NCBI RefSeq assembly: GCF_001682385.1
Contig: NZ_CP016210.1
Location: 62,001-126,000, forward strand
Length of the DNA: 64,000 nt
Direction of reading: 5' to 3'
Origin: Azoarcus olearius
GTDB taxonomy: Bacteria; Pseudomonadota; Gammaproteobacteria; Burkholderiales; Rhodocyclaceae
Shown here: positions 34,895-45,919 of the stretch, one piece after another
Layout: each line of letters starts with the position of its first letter
Numbering within the stretch: position 1 is the first letter of the stretch
Position numbers and translations under genes: made by a program
Notes under the pieces: model-generated
What the model was told of the DNA's origin: nothing
Seen by the model: only the letters and a program-made list of their open reading frames with translations
The model's database searches: none

Positions 34895-35032
34895 GGCGGA
34901 CGGGCTCGTTCGAAGCGGCGGCGGTGCGCCGCACAGGGGCTGCAGTCTAGCGAATCGCCCCGGCGCCCGGGCGCTGGTCTCGTTCATGTTGCGGTGCGAC
35001 AATGCCGCTCCCGCCGCCAACCCGCCCTTCGC

Positions 35033-36388
35033 ATGAACCCGGAATCCGCTCCCGCCAGCGCGCCCCAGCAGTCCGTCCTGGTGGTCGATGACGAACAGGG
35101 CATGCGCAACTTCCTCAGCCGTGCGCTGGCCTTGCGCGGCTTCGTGGTGGACACCGCCGAATCCGCCGAAGAAGGCGCCGAAAAACTCGCTGCCACGCGC
35201 TTCGACCTGGTGATCCTGGACATCGCGCTGCCCGGCAAGGCCGGCATCGAATGGCTGCAGGATCTCACCGCGGCGGGCTTTGCCGGCGAAGTGATCCTGA
35301 TCACCGCGTTCGCCGACATGCAGACCGCGATCGACGCGCTGCGCGCCGGCGCCGCGGACTTCATCCTGAAGCCCTTCCGCATCGACCAGATCCTCAACTC
35401 CATCCACCGCTCCACCGAACGCGCCCGCCTCGCGCGCGAGAACTTCCTGCTGCGCCGCCAGGTAGCCGGCAGCGGCAGCGCGAGCGACGGCATGATCGGC
35501 GCCTCGCCGGCGATCGGCCAGTTGCGCCAGATCCTGCACCGCATCGCGCCGACGCCCTCCACCGTGCTGATCCAGGGCGAATCCGGGGTCGGCAAGGAAG
35601 TGGTGGCGCGCGCGCTGCATCAGCTCTCGCCGCGCGCCGAACAACCTTTCGTCGCGGTCAATTGCGCGGCGATCTCGGCCGAGCTGATCGAGTCCGAACT
35701 CTTCGGCCACGTGAAGGGTGCCTTCACCGGCGCGCGCGAGGCGCGCAACGGCCTGTTCCACTACGCCCACGGCGGCACCCTGTTCCTGGACGAGATCGGC
35801 GAGTTGCCGCTGGCCCTGCAATCCCGCCTGCTGCGCGTGCTGGAAGAACGCAAGGTGCGCCCGGTGGGCACCGAACAGGAAGTGCCGGTGGATGTGCGCG
35901 TGCTCGCCGCCACCAACCGCGACCTGCGTGCCGAGGTGGCGGCGTGCCGCTTCCGTGAGGACCTGTTCTACCGCCTCGAAGTGATCACGCTGACGGTGCC
36001 GCCGCTGCGCGAGCGCGCGGAGGACGTACCGGCGCTGGCGGCGGCCTTCATGCAGCAGCTGGCGATGCAGCTCGGCCTGCCGCCGCTGCTGATCTCGCCC
36101 GAGGTGTCGGCGCGGCTGATGGCGCACCCCTGGCCGGGCAATGTGCGCGAACTGCGCAATTTCGTCGAACGTTCACTGCTGTTCGGCGATTTTCCGCTCG
36201 CCAGCCTGGCCGGCGCGGTGGCACCGCCGCCGCCCGCCTCCGCCGCGCCGCTGCTGCTCGAAGAGGTGGAGAAGCGCCACATCCTCGCGGTGCTCGACCA
36301 GTGCGGCGGCAACAAGACGCGCGCCGCGGAACTGCTCGGCGTGTCGCGCAAAACGTTGGAACGCAAGTGCGCGGAGTGGTCGGTATGA
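35033..36388 (+). CDS. Sigma-54-dependent response regulator (NtrC family)
   Basis: A 451-residue regulator: receiver domain with phospho-acceptor D63 (VILDIALPG) and conserved lysine in FILKPF; AAA+ domain with Walker A GESGVGKE, the sigma-54 contact loop GAFTGA and Walker [12 protein letters not shown]; and a Fis-type helix-turn-helix at the C-terminus ([22 protein letters not shown]). It activates sigma-54 promoters after phosphorylation by the kinase encoded 18 bp downstream. Target genes are not evident, though the MFS transporter downstream is a candidate. A weak ribosome-binding site precedes the ATG. Confidence 0.93.
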   Translation: MNPESAPASAPQQSVLVVDDEQGMRNFLSRALALRGFVVDTAESAEEGAEKLAATRFDLVILDIALPGKAGIEWLQDLTAAGFAGEVILITAFADMQTAIDALRAGAADFILKPFRIDQILNSIHRSTERARLARENFLLRRQVAGSGSASDGMIGASPAIGQLRQILHRIAPTPSTVLIQGESGVGKEVVARALHQLSPRAEQPFVAVNCAAISAELIESELFGHVKGAFTGAREARNGLFHYAHGGTLFLDEIGELPLALQSRLLRVLEERKVRPVGTEQEVPVDVRVLAATNRDLRAEVAACRFREDLFYRLEVITLTVPPLRERAEDVPALAAAFMQQLAMQLGLPPLLISPEVSARLMAHPWPGNVRELRNFVERSLLFGDFPLASLAGAVAPPPPASAAPLLLEEVEKRHILAVLDQCGGNKTRAAELLGVSRKTLERKCAEWSV

Positions 36389-36406
36389 CCCCGGCGGCAC
36401 GCCGCG

Positions 36407-38593
<2,187 letters not shown>

Positions 38594-38620
38594 AAGCCCT
38601 CACTCGGCGAGTCCGCGATC

Positions 38621-39832
38621 ATGCTGCGCACCCTGAACCAACCCGGCCTGTGGCTGATCACGCTGACCGCGGCCGGCATCCTGATGGTGACCATGGGCGT
38701 GCGCCAGTCCACCGGACTGTTCGTCTCGCCGCTGAACAGCGCCACCGGCCTGGGCATCACCACGATCAGCTTCGCGCTGGCGATCGCGCAATTCACCTGG
38801 GGTGCGGTGCAGCCGCTGGCCGGCGCCGCCGCCGACCGCTACGGCCCCGGCCCGGTGCTGGCCGGCGGCATCCTGCTGCTGGCGCTGGGCAGCGCACTCA
38901 CCCCCTTCATGCAGAGCAGCTTCGGCCTCGTCGTCAGCCTCGGCCTGCTGTCGGCCATGGGCTCGGGCGCGGCCAGCTTCTCGGTGCTGATCGGCGCCGC
39001 CGCCCAGCGCCTGCCGCTCGAAGCGCGCGGCGCCGCCTCGGGCGTGGTCAATGCCGGCGGCTCCTTCGGCCAGTTCGTGTTCGCACCGATCGCCCAGAAG
39101 CTGATCCAGGGCGTGGGCTGGATGGGCGCGATGTGGGGGCTGGCGCTGCTGACGCTGGCGGCGCTGCCGCTGGTGAGAAAGCTGGTGCCGCCGGGCAGCC
39201 ATCCGCGCCACACGGCGAGCGACGGCAGCCTGCGCCGCGCGCTCGGCGAGGCGCTGCGCGACCGCAGCTACCGCCTGCTGCACCTCGGCTTCTTCACCTG
39301 CGGCTTCCACATCGCCTTCCTGGTCACCCACCTGCCGGGCGAAGTGGCACTGTGCGGGCTGCCGGCCGACGTCGCGAGCTGGTCGCTGGCGATCATCGGC
39401 CTGGCCAACATCGCCGGCAGCATCTATGCCGGCGGCTGCGTCGCGCGCTACCGCAGCAAGCACATCCTGTTCTGGATGTACGCCTCGCGCGCGGTGCTGG
39501 TGGCGCTCTACCTGATGGCGCCCAAGACCGCGATGACCTTCTACCTGTTCGCCGCCGGGCTGGGCTTCACCTGGCTGGCGACGGTGCCGCCCACCGCCGC
39601 CATCGTCGGCAAGCTGTTCGGCGTGCGCCATCTCGGCACCCTGTTCGGCCTGACCCTGCTCAGCCATCAGATCGGCGGCTTCCTCGGCGCCTGGCTGGGC
39701 GGCATCGCGGTCAGCCTGCAGGGCGACTACACGTGGATGTGGTACGCGGACATGGCACTGGCCGCCGCCGCTGCGCTGGTGAACCTGCCGATCCGCGAGG
39801 CGCCGGTGGCGGTGGCGCCCGCCGCGGCCTGA
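38621..39832 (+). CDS. Major facilitator superfamily transporter
   Basis: A 403-residue inner-membrane protein with about 12 predicted helices and the central cytoplasmic loop near residues 185-215. The N-terminal half has TMGVRQSTGLFVSPL and AGAAADRYGPGPVLAGG, the second a version of the MFS motif A. It resembles the OFA/oxalate-formate or NarK-like monocarboxylate branch (for example YbfB-like), but the substrate is not identifiable. It has its own promoter inside the upstream kinase gene, and may be a target of the two-component pair or of a separate repressor. ATG chosen as the first start after the kinase stop. Confidence 0.85.
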   Translation: MLRTLNQPGLWLITLTAAGILMVTMGVRQSTGLFVSPLNSATGLGITTISFALAIAQFTWGAVQPLAGAAADRYGPGPVLAGGILLLALGSALTPFMQSSFGLVVSLGLLSAMGSGAASFSVLIGAAAQRLPLEARGAASGVVNAGGSFGQFVFAPIAQKLIQGVGWMGAMWGLALLTLAALPLVRKLVPPGSHPRHTASDGSLRRALGEALRDRSYRLLHLGFFTCGFHIAFLVTHLPGEVALCGLPADVASWSLAIIGLANIAGSIYAGGCVARYRSKHILFWMYASRAVLVALYLMAPKTAMTFYLFAAGLGFTWLATVPPTAAIVGKLFGVRHLGTLFGLTLLSHQIGGFLGAWLGGIAVSLQGDYTWMWYADMALAAAAALVNLPIREAPVAVAPAAA

Positions 39833-39939
39833 CGCGCACGGGGCGGGCTTACGTCCGCTTACGGATTTCTTCCTGCCGGCATAACCCGGATTGGCAGGCT
39901 GGTCCGTTCAAGCGAGCATCCCGTCACCGCGAGTCCGCC

Positions 39940-41631
39940 ATGAACACCGCCCGCCACCGCATCGTCCTGCTCGCCCTGCCGCTGCTGTTCGCCTGCAGCG
40001 CCCAGGAGCCGCTCCGGCCCCTGGTCCAGGAACCCGCCGCCGCATCCGCATCCGGAGAGCAGGCCGACCGCGCGGCCGAAGCGGCCGCTCCGGCTGCGCC
40101 GCCGCCCGTCGCGCCCGCCCGCGTGCAGCGCCACGACGCCATGGGCGCCGCCAAGATCGCGCCGCCGGCGGTGGCTCCGCTGCCGCTGGCCGAACCGGCC
40201 GACCGCGAGCGCTACCAGGCGATCGAGCGCCACGGCATCCAGCGCGTCGCCGAAGCGCCGGTATCCACCTTCAGCATCGACGTCGACACCGGCAGCTACA
40301 GCAACCTGCGCCGGATGCTCAACGCCGGCCAGTTGCCGCCGCGCGACGCGCTGCGGGTGGAGGAGCTGGTCAATTACTTCCCCTACCGCTACTCGCTGCC
40401 GCAAGGCGACGCCCCCTTCGCGGTCGACACCGAAATCGCGCCGACGCCGTGGAACCCGCGCAGCCTGCTGCTGCGCGTCGGCATCCAGGCTGCCGACCCC
40501 GCCAAGCAGGCACTGCCGCCGGCCAACCTGGTGTTCCTGGTGGATGTCTCCGGTTCGATGAATTCGCCCGACAAGCTGCCGCTGCTGCAGAACGCGCTCA
40601 AGCTCTTCGTCGCCAAGTTGCGCCCGCAGGACCGGGTGGCGCTGGTGACCTATGCCAGCGGCACCCGGGTAGTGCTCGAACCCACCGCCGGCGACCGCAA
40701 GGCGGCGATCACCGCCGCCATCGACGGCCTCGTTCCCGGCGGCGCCACCGCCGGCGCGGCCGGCATCGACCTCGCCTACCGCATGGCCGAGCAGGGCTTC
40801 GTCGAGCACGGCATCAACCGCATCCTGCTGGCCACCGACGGCGACTTCAACGTCGGCATCACCCGCTTCGAAACCCTCAAGGACCGCGTCGCCGAGCGCC
40901 GCAAGTCGGGCATCGCGCTGTCCACGCTCGGCTTCGGCGGCGGCAACTACAACGATCAGTTGATGGAGCAGCTCGCCGACGCCGGCGACGGCGCCTACCG
41001 CTACATCGACAGCCTCGCCGAAGCGCAGAAGGTGCTGGTGGATGAATTCACCTCGACGCTGGCCACCGTGGCGAGCGACGTCAAGATCCAGCTCGAATTC
41101 AACCCGGCGCAGGTCGCCGAGTACCGCCAGATCGGCTTCGAGAACCGCAAGCTGCGGCGCGAGGACTTCGCCAACGACAAGGTCGATGCCGGCGAGATCG
41201 GTGCCGGCCACCGCGTCACCGCGCTCTACGAGATCACCCTGGCCGGCCAGCCCGGCGCGATCGAACCGCTGCGCTACGGCCAGCGCGTGGCGACGCCTGA
41301 GCGTGCCGCCAGCGGCGAACTCGCCTTCCTGCGGCTGCGCTACAAGCCGGCCCACGGCGCCGCCAGCCGCCTGCTCGAAGTGCCGCTGGCGCGCAGCCAG
41401 ATCCGCTCCCAGGGCAGCGATGACTTCCGCTTCGCCGCCGCGGTGGCCGCCTTCGGCCAGCGCCTCGGCGACGGCGGCCGCTACCTCGGCGACTTCGACT
41501 TCGCCGCCATCGGCGCCCTCGCCGCCGCCGCCCGCGGCGAGGACCGCTACGGCCACCGCGGCGAATTCCTCAACCTCGTGCGCCTCGCCGGCTCGCTGGC
41601 GAGCGCCCCGCAGGCTGCGGCCCGCGAATGA
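39940..41631 (+). CDS. VWA-domain lipoprotein (YfbK-like)
   Basis: A 563-residue lipoprotein: signal peptide with lipobox LFAC (about residue 20), a Pro/Ala-rich linker, a von Willebrand N-terminal domain (RVAEAPVSTFSIDVDTGSYS, then RVEELVNYFPY), the VWA domain with MIDAS residues in DVSGSM near residue 203 and TDGDFN near 303, and a DUF3520-like C-terminal domain. VWA proteins bind ligands through a divalent metal. The gene is followed by an ECF sigma factor overlapping by 4 bp and then a membrane protein, so it may be the envelope component of that signalling unit (inference). Confidence 0.88.
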   Translation: MNTARHRIVLLALPLLFACSAQEPLRPLVQEPAAASASGEQADRAAEAAAPAAPPPVAPARVQRHDAMGAAKIAPPAVAPLPLAEPADRERYQAIERHGIQRVAEAPVSTFSIDVDTGSYSNLRRMLNAGQLPPRDALRVEELVNYFPYRYSLPQGDAPFAVDTEIAPTPWNPRSLLLRVGIQAADPAKQALPPANLVFLVDVSGSMNSPDKLPLLQNALKLFVAKLRPQDRVALVTYASGTRVVLEPTAGDRKAAITAAIDGLVPGGATAGAAGIDLAYRMAEQGFVEHGINRILLATDGDFNVGITRFETLKDRVAERRKSGIALSTLGFGGGNYNDQLMEQLADAGDGAYRYIDSLAEAQKVLVDEFTSTLATVASDVKIQLEFNPAQVAEYRQIGFENRKLRREDFANDKVDAGEIGAGHRVTALYEITLAGQPGAIEPLRYGQRVATPERAASGELAFLRLRYKPAHGAASRLLEVPLARSQIRSQGSDDFRFAAAVAAFGQRLGDGGRYLGDFDFAAIGALAAAARGEDRYGHRGEFLNLVRLAGSLASAPQAAARE

Positions 41632-42224
41632 ACGACGGCGGGCTCTCCGGCGGCGCAGCCGACGACGGTGCGCTGATGCTGGCCTATGCCGCCGGCGACG
41701 CCACCGCCTTCGAACAGCTCTACGCCCGCCACCGCCGCGGGCTGTACGCCTACCTGCAGCGCCAAGCGCCGCGCCCCGGGTGGGTGGACGACCTGTTCCA
41801 GGAAACCTGGCTGGCGGTGATCGGCGCCCGCGCCGGCTACCGCCCCAGCGCCGCGTTCCGCACCTGGCTGTACGGCATCGCCCGCAACAAGCTGATCGAC
41901 CGCATCCGCCGCAGTGACGCGGTGCTGCTGAGCGACTTCCTCGCCGACGATGGCGACGACGGCGAACTGCTCGACCGCCTCGGCGCCGATGCCGGGCACG
42001 ACCCGGCGCAACTGCTTGCCCGCCGCCGCGACGGCGACGCCCTGCACGCCGCGCTGCGCACGCTGCCGGCGCCGCAGCGCGAGGTCTTCCTGCTGCGCGA
42101 ACAGGCCGACATGAGCCTTACGGAGATCGCCGCGCTGGTCGGCGTGCCGCTGGAAACCGCCAAAAGCCGGCTGCGCTACGCCATCGCCCGGCTGCGCGCC
42201 GCACTTGCCGAGGAGGTCGCCTGA
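41628..42224 (+). CDS. ECF-type RNA polymerase sigma factor
   Basis: A 198-residue sigma-70-family ECF factor. Region 2 is seen in FEQLYARHRRGLYAYLQR, DLFQETWLAVIGAR and FRTWLYGIARNKLIDRIRR, and region 4 in LPAPQREVFLLREQADMSLTEIAALVGVPLETAKSRLRYAIARLR. The ATG overlaps the VWA lipoprotein stop by 4 bp (ATGA), so production is probably coupled. It should direct a regulon together with the next gene as candidate anti-sigma factor. No ECF promoter was identified upstream. Confidence 0.92.
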   Translation: MNDGGLSGGAADDGALMLAYAAGDATAFEQLYARHRRGLYAYLQRQAPRPGWVDDLFQETWLAVIGARAGYRPSAAFRTWLYGIARNKLIDRIRRSDAVLLSDFLADDGDDGELLDRLGADAGHDPAQLLARRRDGDALHAALRTLPAPQREVFLLREQADMSLTEIAALVGVPLETAKSRLRYAIARLRAALAEEVA

Positions 42225-43003
42225 TGACGCGCCCCACCCCCGAACACGAACCGCAGGACGCCGCCGTCAGCGCCGCCTTCCGCGGCCTCGACACGCCCGA
42301 ACCGCCGCCGGCACTCGATGCCGCCATCCTCGCTGCCGCGCGCGCCGCGGTGGAGGAAGCGCCACCGTCGGCCGAGGTCGTGGCCTTTCCCCGCCGCCGC
42401 CGCGAAACCCGGCGCCGGCTGGCGCTCGCCGCCACGCTGGTGCTGGCGGTGGGTGTGAGCTGGCAACTGCGCGACAGCGCCGACCACGGCCTGCCGGCGC
42501 CGGCGCCCGCACCCGTTGCCGCGCCGGTCGAGCAGGAAGCCCCTGCCGCGCTGCCGACGCCGCCCGCCACCGAAGCGGAACAACGCGCGGCCAAACCCGC
42601 TGCCCCGGCACCGGCGCGACGTGCGGAATCCGCCGCAGCGCCGGCCCCGCGGGCGGAACCGCAAGCGGCAGCGGAAGCCGCCCCGCCTGTCGCAGCGCCA
42701 CCACCACCGGCGGCAACTGCCCCAGCCGCGCCCCCGCTGGCGGCGCCGGCCGCAGCCGAAGCCACCGCCGACGCAGCCGCCCCCGCAGCCAAGGCGATGG
42801 CACCGGCAATCGCCGCGCAGCGCGCCCGTGCCGACCATACCGACGGCGCCGAGGCCGAGCGCGAAGCCGCGATCACCACCATCCGCCGCCTGCTCGCCGC
42901 CGGGCGCCCGGACGAAGCCCGCGAACGCCTGCAGGACTTCCGCCGACGCTGGCCGGACGCGGTGCTGCCGCCCGATCTCGCGGCACTGGCGGCAGCGCCA
43001 TGA
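42224..43003 (+). CDS. Putative membrane-bound anti-sigma factor
   Basis: A 259-residue protein with a cytoplasmic N-terminus (about 1-65), one transmembrane helix (RRLALAATLVLAVGVSW, about 66-83), a long Ala/Pro-rich periplasmic stretch (about 85-205) and a helical C-terminal segment (EREAAITTIRRLLAAGRPDEARERLQDFRRRWPDAVLP). The position directly behind an ECF sigma factor (1 bp overlap) and the one-helix topology fit an anti-sigma factor, but no zinc-binding HxxxCxxC motif is present, so the assignment rests on context. Confidence 0.65.
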   Translation: MTRPTPEHEPQDAAVSAAFRGLDTPEPPPALDAAILAAARAAVEEAPPSAEVVAFPRRRRETRRRLALAATLVLAVGVSWQLRDSADHGLPAPAPAPVAAPVEQEAPAALPTPPATEAEQRAAKPAAPAPARRAESAAAPAPRAEPQAAAEAAPPVAAPPPPAATAPAAPPLAAPAAAEATADAAAPAAKAMAPAIAAQRARADHTDGAEAEREAAITTIRRLLAAGRPDEARERLQDFRRRWPDAVLPPDLAALAAAP

Positions 43004-43023
43004 CGCGACGGTGGCGAGGGTGA

Positions 43024-43245
43024 CTATCCGTCCTCGTCGCTGTCATCTTCCTCCTCGCCGTGGACGGCAGGGACCGCCAGACGACGGAGCGCCATGTGCT
43101 CGGCACGGCGGAGCGCACCACGGCTTTTGTCGTGTACCTGCACCCCGCGCCGCATCTTGGGCGCGGTCGCCAGCGGGTTGCGCGGCGGCGGCGAAGGCGG
43201 CACCACCAGCGGCAGGTCGCGTCGTTGCTTGTGTTTGCGGCTCAT
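43024..43245 (-). CDS. Small basic protein downstream of rtcB, 73 aa
   Basis: A 73-residue hypothetical protein. The N-terminus is highly basic (MSRKHKQRRDLP), a Pro-rich middle follows (VVPPSPPPRNPL), and the C-terminus is a strongly acidic run (GEEEDDSDEDG). It has a good GAGGA ribosome-binding site and follows the 320-residue protein by 10 bp, so it belongs to the same operon. The charge pattern suggests nucleic-acid or protein binding; unrecognised. Confidence 0.6.
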   Translation of the reverse strand: MSRKHKQRRDLPLVVPPSPPPRNPLATAPKMRRGVQVHDKSRGALRRAEHMALRRLAVPAVHGEEEDDSDEDG

Positions 43246-43255
43246 CGCGGCGTCC

Positions 43256-44218
43256 TCACAGACTGAACTTGAGCAATTGCACGCCCTCGGCACGACGCAA
43301 CCGGCGGAGAACGCTGCGGTCGGCGGCGAGGAAGGCGGGCAGGGTGGTGCCGGGGCGGAAACAGAAGCGCTGCGGCAGGCTGCTGTAGACCGACACCGGC
43401 GGCGCCGCGCCGTGGCGGATGTCCTTCAGCAGCACGCCCGACCGCGGCGTGTGCATCCAGATGTCGGCGATGCCGAGTTCCTCACGCAGGAAGAACAGCG
43501 TCGCCGCCAGCAGCGCCTCGTCCCACAGCGGGCGGTGCGGAGCGAGATGGCGGTCGTGGTAGGCAACCACGTCGGCGCGGCTGCCGCCGAAGCTGCGCTG
43601 ATAGCGGCGGGCGAAGGTGGCATCGTCCAGGCGCAGCGCGTTGTCGCGCACCCGCGCTGCGCGCCGCAGCCAGTCGGTCTGCAACTCCTCGATCAGCGCC
43701 TCGCCGCGTTCGAAATCCACGTCCAGCCGCGCCCACGCCAGGGTGTAGCGCGGTTCGGGCGCAGTCGGGTCGCGCAGCGCCGGATGGCCCCAGGCGTTGA
43801 ACGGGTCCTCGCCGCCGTGGGGGCGCACCAGCCGGCCGAAGGCGCGGTTGTGGCCGTGGTTGAAATTGAGTTGCAGCACCAGGTTGGCGCCACGGCGGCT
43901 GGTCTGCGCGGCGCGCCAGCGGCCGTTGCCCCACACGCCCAGGCTGAGCGTGTAGTGCTCCGGCTGCAGCATGCCGGGCAGCCAGGCGGCATCCACGGTG
44001 GCGCGGTCGAGCATGCCGCCGCAGCCGGCCAGCAGCGCACGCAGCGCCGGCTTCTGCAGCAGTTGCGCGGCGGCGTGGCCGCGCAGCGCCGCCACCGCGG
44101 TCGGCCGCGGCAGCGCGTAGCGCAGCAGTTGAAGGCTGTACTTATCCTTGAAGTAGGGAAACAGCGTGCGCCCGCGGGGGAGCAGGGCGCGCAGGCTGTC
44201 GATTTCCTGCATCTGCAT
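43256..44218 (-). CDS. Hypothetical protein in the rtcB operon, 320 aa
   Basis: A 320-residue soluble protein with no signal peptide or membrane segment. I do not recognise it. Features: FPYFKDKYSLQLLRYAL near the N-terminus, LVLQLNFNHGHNRAFGRLV in the middle, an IEELQTDWLRRA segment near 185, and a C-terminal block DIWMHTPRSGVLLKDIRHG, SVYSSLPQRFCF that looks like a conserved core. Two adjacent ATGs (44218 and 44212) are possible. It lies 177 bp after rtcB on the same strand and is followed by a 73-residue protein, so it may assist RNA repair (inference from context only). Confidence 0.75.
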   Translation of the reverse strand: MQMQEIDSLRALLPRGRTLFPYFKDKYSLQLLRYALPRPTAVAALRGHAAAQLLQKPALRALLAGCGGMLDRATVDAAWLPGMLQPEHYTLSLGVWGNGRWRAAQTSRRGANLVLQLNFNHGHNRAFGRLVRPHGGEDPFNAWGHPALRDPTAPEPRYTLAWARLDVDFERGEALIEELQTDWLRRAARVRDNALRLDDATFARRYQRSFGGSRADVVAYHDRHLAPHRPLWDEALLAATLFFLREELGIADIWMHTPRSGVLLKDIRHGAAPPVSVYSSLPQRFCFRPGTTLPAFLAADRSVLRRLRRAEGVQLLKFSL

Positions 44219-44309
44219 GGTGTTTTCGCTTCCGTTGATCGCTTGGGAATATCGGCGTCGGCCGGTGCATGGCAGCGGCCGGGAACAGCGGAAAGGTGAG
44301 TGCAGACAT
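44142..44309 (-). CDS. Possible small ORF between rtcB and the 320-aa gene, 55 aa
   Basis: An ATG preceded by AGGAGAACCGAC, a much better ribosome-binding site than that of the following gene, opens a 55-codon frame that runs 77 bp into the 320-residue gene in another frame. The first 30 residues (MSALTFPLFPAAAMHRPTPI...) carry no recognisable feature. It may serve as a translational leader for the downstream gene, or be a chance frame. Confidence 0.3.
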   Translation of the reverse strand: MSALTFPLFPAAAMHRPTPIFPSDQRKRKHHADAGNRQPARPAPPRAHAVSLLQG

Positions 44310-44395
44310 GTCGGTTCTCCTGGTCGGTAGGGGCGGACGGCTGTGGATAACCCGCCCGCCGGATGTTTCGGTCACAACAGTGCGCGGCGCCGGCT

Positions 44396-45604
44396 TCAGC
44401 CTTTGACGCAGAGCACCTGCTTGAGGGTGTGCACCACTTCGACGAGATCGGTCTGGTTGGCCATGACCTCGTCGATGTTCTTGTAGGCGGCGGGAATCTC
44501 GTCGATCACGCCGCCGTCCTTGCGGCATTCCACGCCGGCGGTCTGGGCTTCGAGGTCGAAGCGGCTGAAGCGCCGCTTGGCCTCGCTGCGGCTCATGCGG
44601 CGGCCGGCGCCGTGCGAGCACGAGCAGTACGACGCGGCATTGCCCAGCCCGCGCACGATGTAGCTCTTCGCCCCCATGCTGCCGGGGATGATGCCCAGCT
44701 CGCCGGCGCCGGCGCGGATCGCGCCCTTGCGGGTGACGTAGAGCGACTCGCCGAAGTGGGTCTCGCGCGCCACGTAGTTGTGGTGGCAGTTGATCGCCTC
44801 CTCGGTGATGCTGAAGGCCGGCAGCAGCGGGCGGATCGCCTCCACCACCAGCGCCATCATCATGCGGCGGTTCTCCATCGCGTAGTCCTGCGCCCAGTGC
44901 ACCGCGTCCACGTAGTCGTCGAACAGCGCGCTGCCCTCGCTGAAGTAGGCGAGGTCCTTGTCCGGCAGCGCATGCAGGTGACGGCCCATGTCCTTCTTGG
45001 CCGCGGCGATGAAGTAGCGGCCGATGACGTTGCCGATGCCGCGGCTGCCGGAATGCAGCATCACCCACAGCTGGTCGGCCTCGTCCACGCACAGCTCGAT
45101 GAAGTGGTTGCCGCCGCCCAGACTGCCGAGCTGGCAGATCCAGGTGGTGTTGAAGCGGCGCTGCATCTTCATCAGCCCGGGATGGCGGCCGACGATCCCG
45201 TCCAGGCGGTCTCCGAGCCGGCGCGCCTGGCGGGCGTGAGCGCTGCCGCGCACCCGGCTTTCATCGTGCTGCTCGAAGCCCACCGGCACCGCCGCCTCGA
45301 TCGCCGAGCGCAGGCGGCCAAGGTTGTCCGGCAGCCGGCCGGCATCCAGCGACAGCCGCAGCGCGTTCATGCCGCAGCCGATGTCGACGCCGACCGCCGC
45401 CGGAATGATGGCGTGCGCGGTCGGAATCACCGACCCGATGGTGGCGCCGATGCCGGCGTGCACATCCGACATCGCCGCGATCGGGTGATCCACGATGGGC
45501 AGCTGCGACAGATTCACCAGCTGCTGCAGCGCTTCGTGTTCGATATCCCGCGTCCACAGCTTGATCGGGACGCGGCCCTTGTTGAGGGTGAGTTGTATGG
45601 CCAT
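44396..45604 (-). CDS. rtcB: RNA-splicing ligase RtcB
   Basis: A 402-residue RtcB, the GTP- and Mn-dependent ligase that joins RNA 3'-phosphate or 2',3'-cyclic phosphate ends to 5'-OH ends. Metal ligands D74 and C77 lie in VGVDIGCGMN; LGGGNHFIEL and HSGSRGIGN supply further metal and phosphate ligands; H331 in SHGAGR is the histidine that is guanylylated. The length matches E. coli RtcB. No rtcA or rtcR gene is adjacent. The start ATG follows GGAAAAGGCAGCA. A leader of about 300 nt with a small peptide gene and an intrinsic terminator precedes it. Two unknown genes follow. Confidence 0.95.
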   Translation of the reverse strand: MAIQLTLNKGRVPIKLWTRDIEHEALQQLVNLSQLPIVDHPIAAMSDVHAGIGATIGSVIPTAHAIIPAAVGVDIGCGMNALRLSLDAGRLPDNLGRLRSAIEAAVPVGFEQHDESRVRGSAHARQARRLGDRLDGIVGRHPGLMKMQRRFNTTWICQLGSLGGGNHFIELCVDEADQLWVMLHSGSRGIGNVIGRYFIAAAKKDMGRHLHALPDKDLAYFSEGSALFDDYVDAVHWAQDYAMENRRMMMALVVEAIRPLLPAFSITEEAINCHHNYVARETHFGESLYVTRKGAIRAGAGELGIIPGSMGAKSYIVRGLGNAASYCSCSHGAGRRMSRSEAKRRFSRFDLEAQTAGVECRKDGGVIDEIPAAYKNIDEVMANQTDLVEVVHTLKQVLCVKG

Positions 45605-45654
45605 TGCTGCCTTTTCCATTGCCTGCCGCCGGCGCGATCGCGCGGCGGACGGAT

Positions 45655-45688
45655 AAACAAAAAGCCCCGGCCGGGAAGACCAGGGCTT
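45655..45688 (-). terminator. Intrinsic terminator in the rtcB leader (possible attenuator)
   Basis: Read on the minus strand, AAGCCCTGG pairs with CCGGGGCTT (9 bp with one G-U pair) around a 9 nt loop, followed by TTTGTTT. It lies upstream of rtcB (ATG at 45604) and downstream of the leader promoter, so it would stop transcription before rtcB unless read through. Confidence 0.65.
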
Positions 45689-45768
45689 CAGGCAATGGCG
45701 GCACCGCTGCGGGTGGGGCCATCGGAGGCTGTCCTGGCTCGGGGCGGCTGGCGCCCGAGCCGTTTCAT
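45688..45768 (-). CDS. Possible 26-aa ORF in the rtcB leader
   Basis: ATG to TGA, 26 residues (MKRLGRQPPRARTASDGPTR...), basic. No clear ribosome-binding site. Its stop codon abuts the terminator stem, so a ribosome finishing here would cover the 5' arm. The first codons overlap a GGCTCGGG/CCCGAGCC hairpin. Support is weak. Confidence 0.25.
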   Translation of the reverse strand: MKRLGRQPPRARTASDGPTRSGAAIA

Positions 45769-45783
45769 GCGGCAGCAGGCGCT

Positions 45784-45822
45784 TCAGCGCGTGGTGTGCT
45801 CCTTGTGGTTCGCTGCTGGCAT
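45784..45822 (-). CDS. Possible 12-aa leader peptide upstream of rtcB
   Basis: A 13-codon frame (MPAANHKEHTTR, stop TGA) preceded by a perfect AGGAGG at 45828-45833, 5 nt before the ATG, the strongest ribosome-binding site in the leader. It precedes a hairpin and the intrinsic terminator, as leader peptides of attenuators do. No strong run of one amino acid is present (two His, two Thr), so what it would sense is unclear. Confidence 0.45.
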   Translation of the reverse strand: MPAANHKEHTTR

Positions 45823-45919
45823 GGGGGCCTCCTGGAATTCGGCGTGTGAACGCGAGGGGTTGATCGGGAATCCGCCGGGCGGATCTGCGCGGCAATGCCT
45901 TGCGCATGGGATACGGCGG

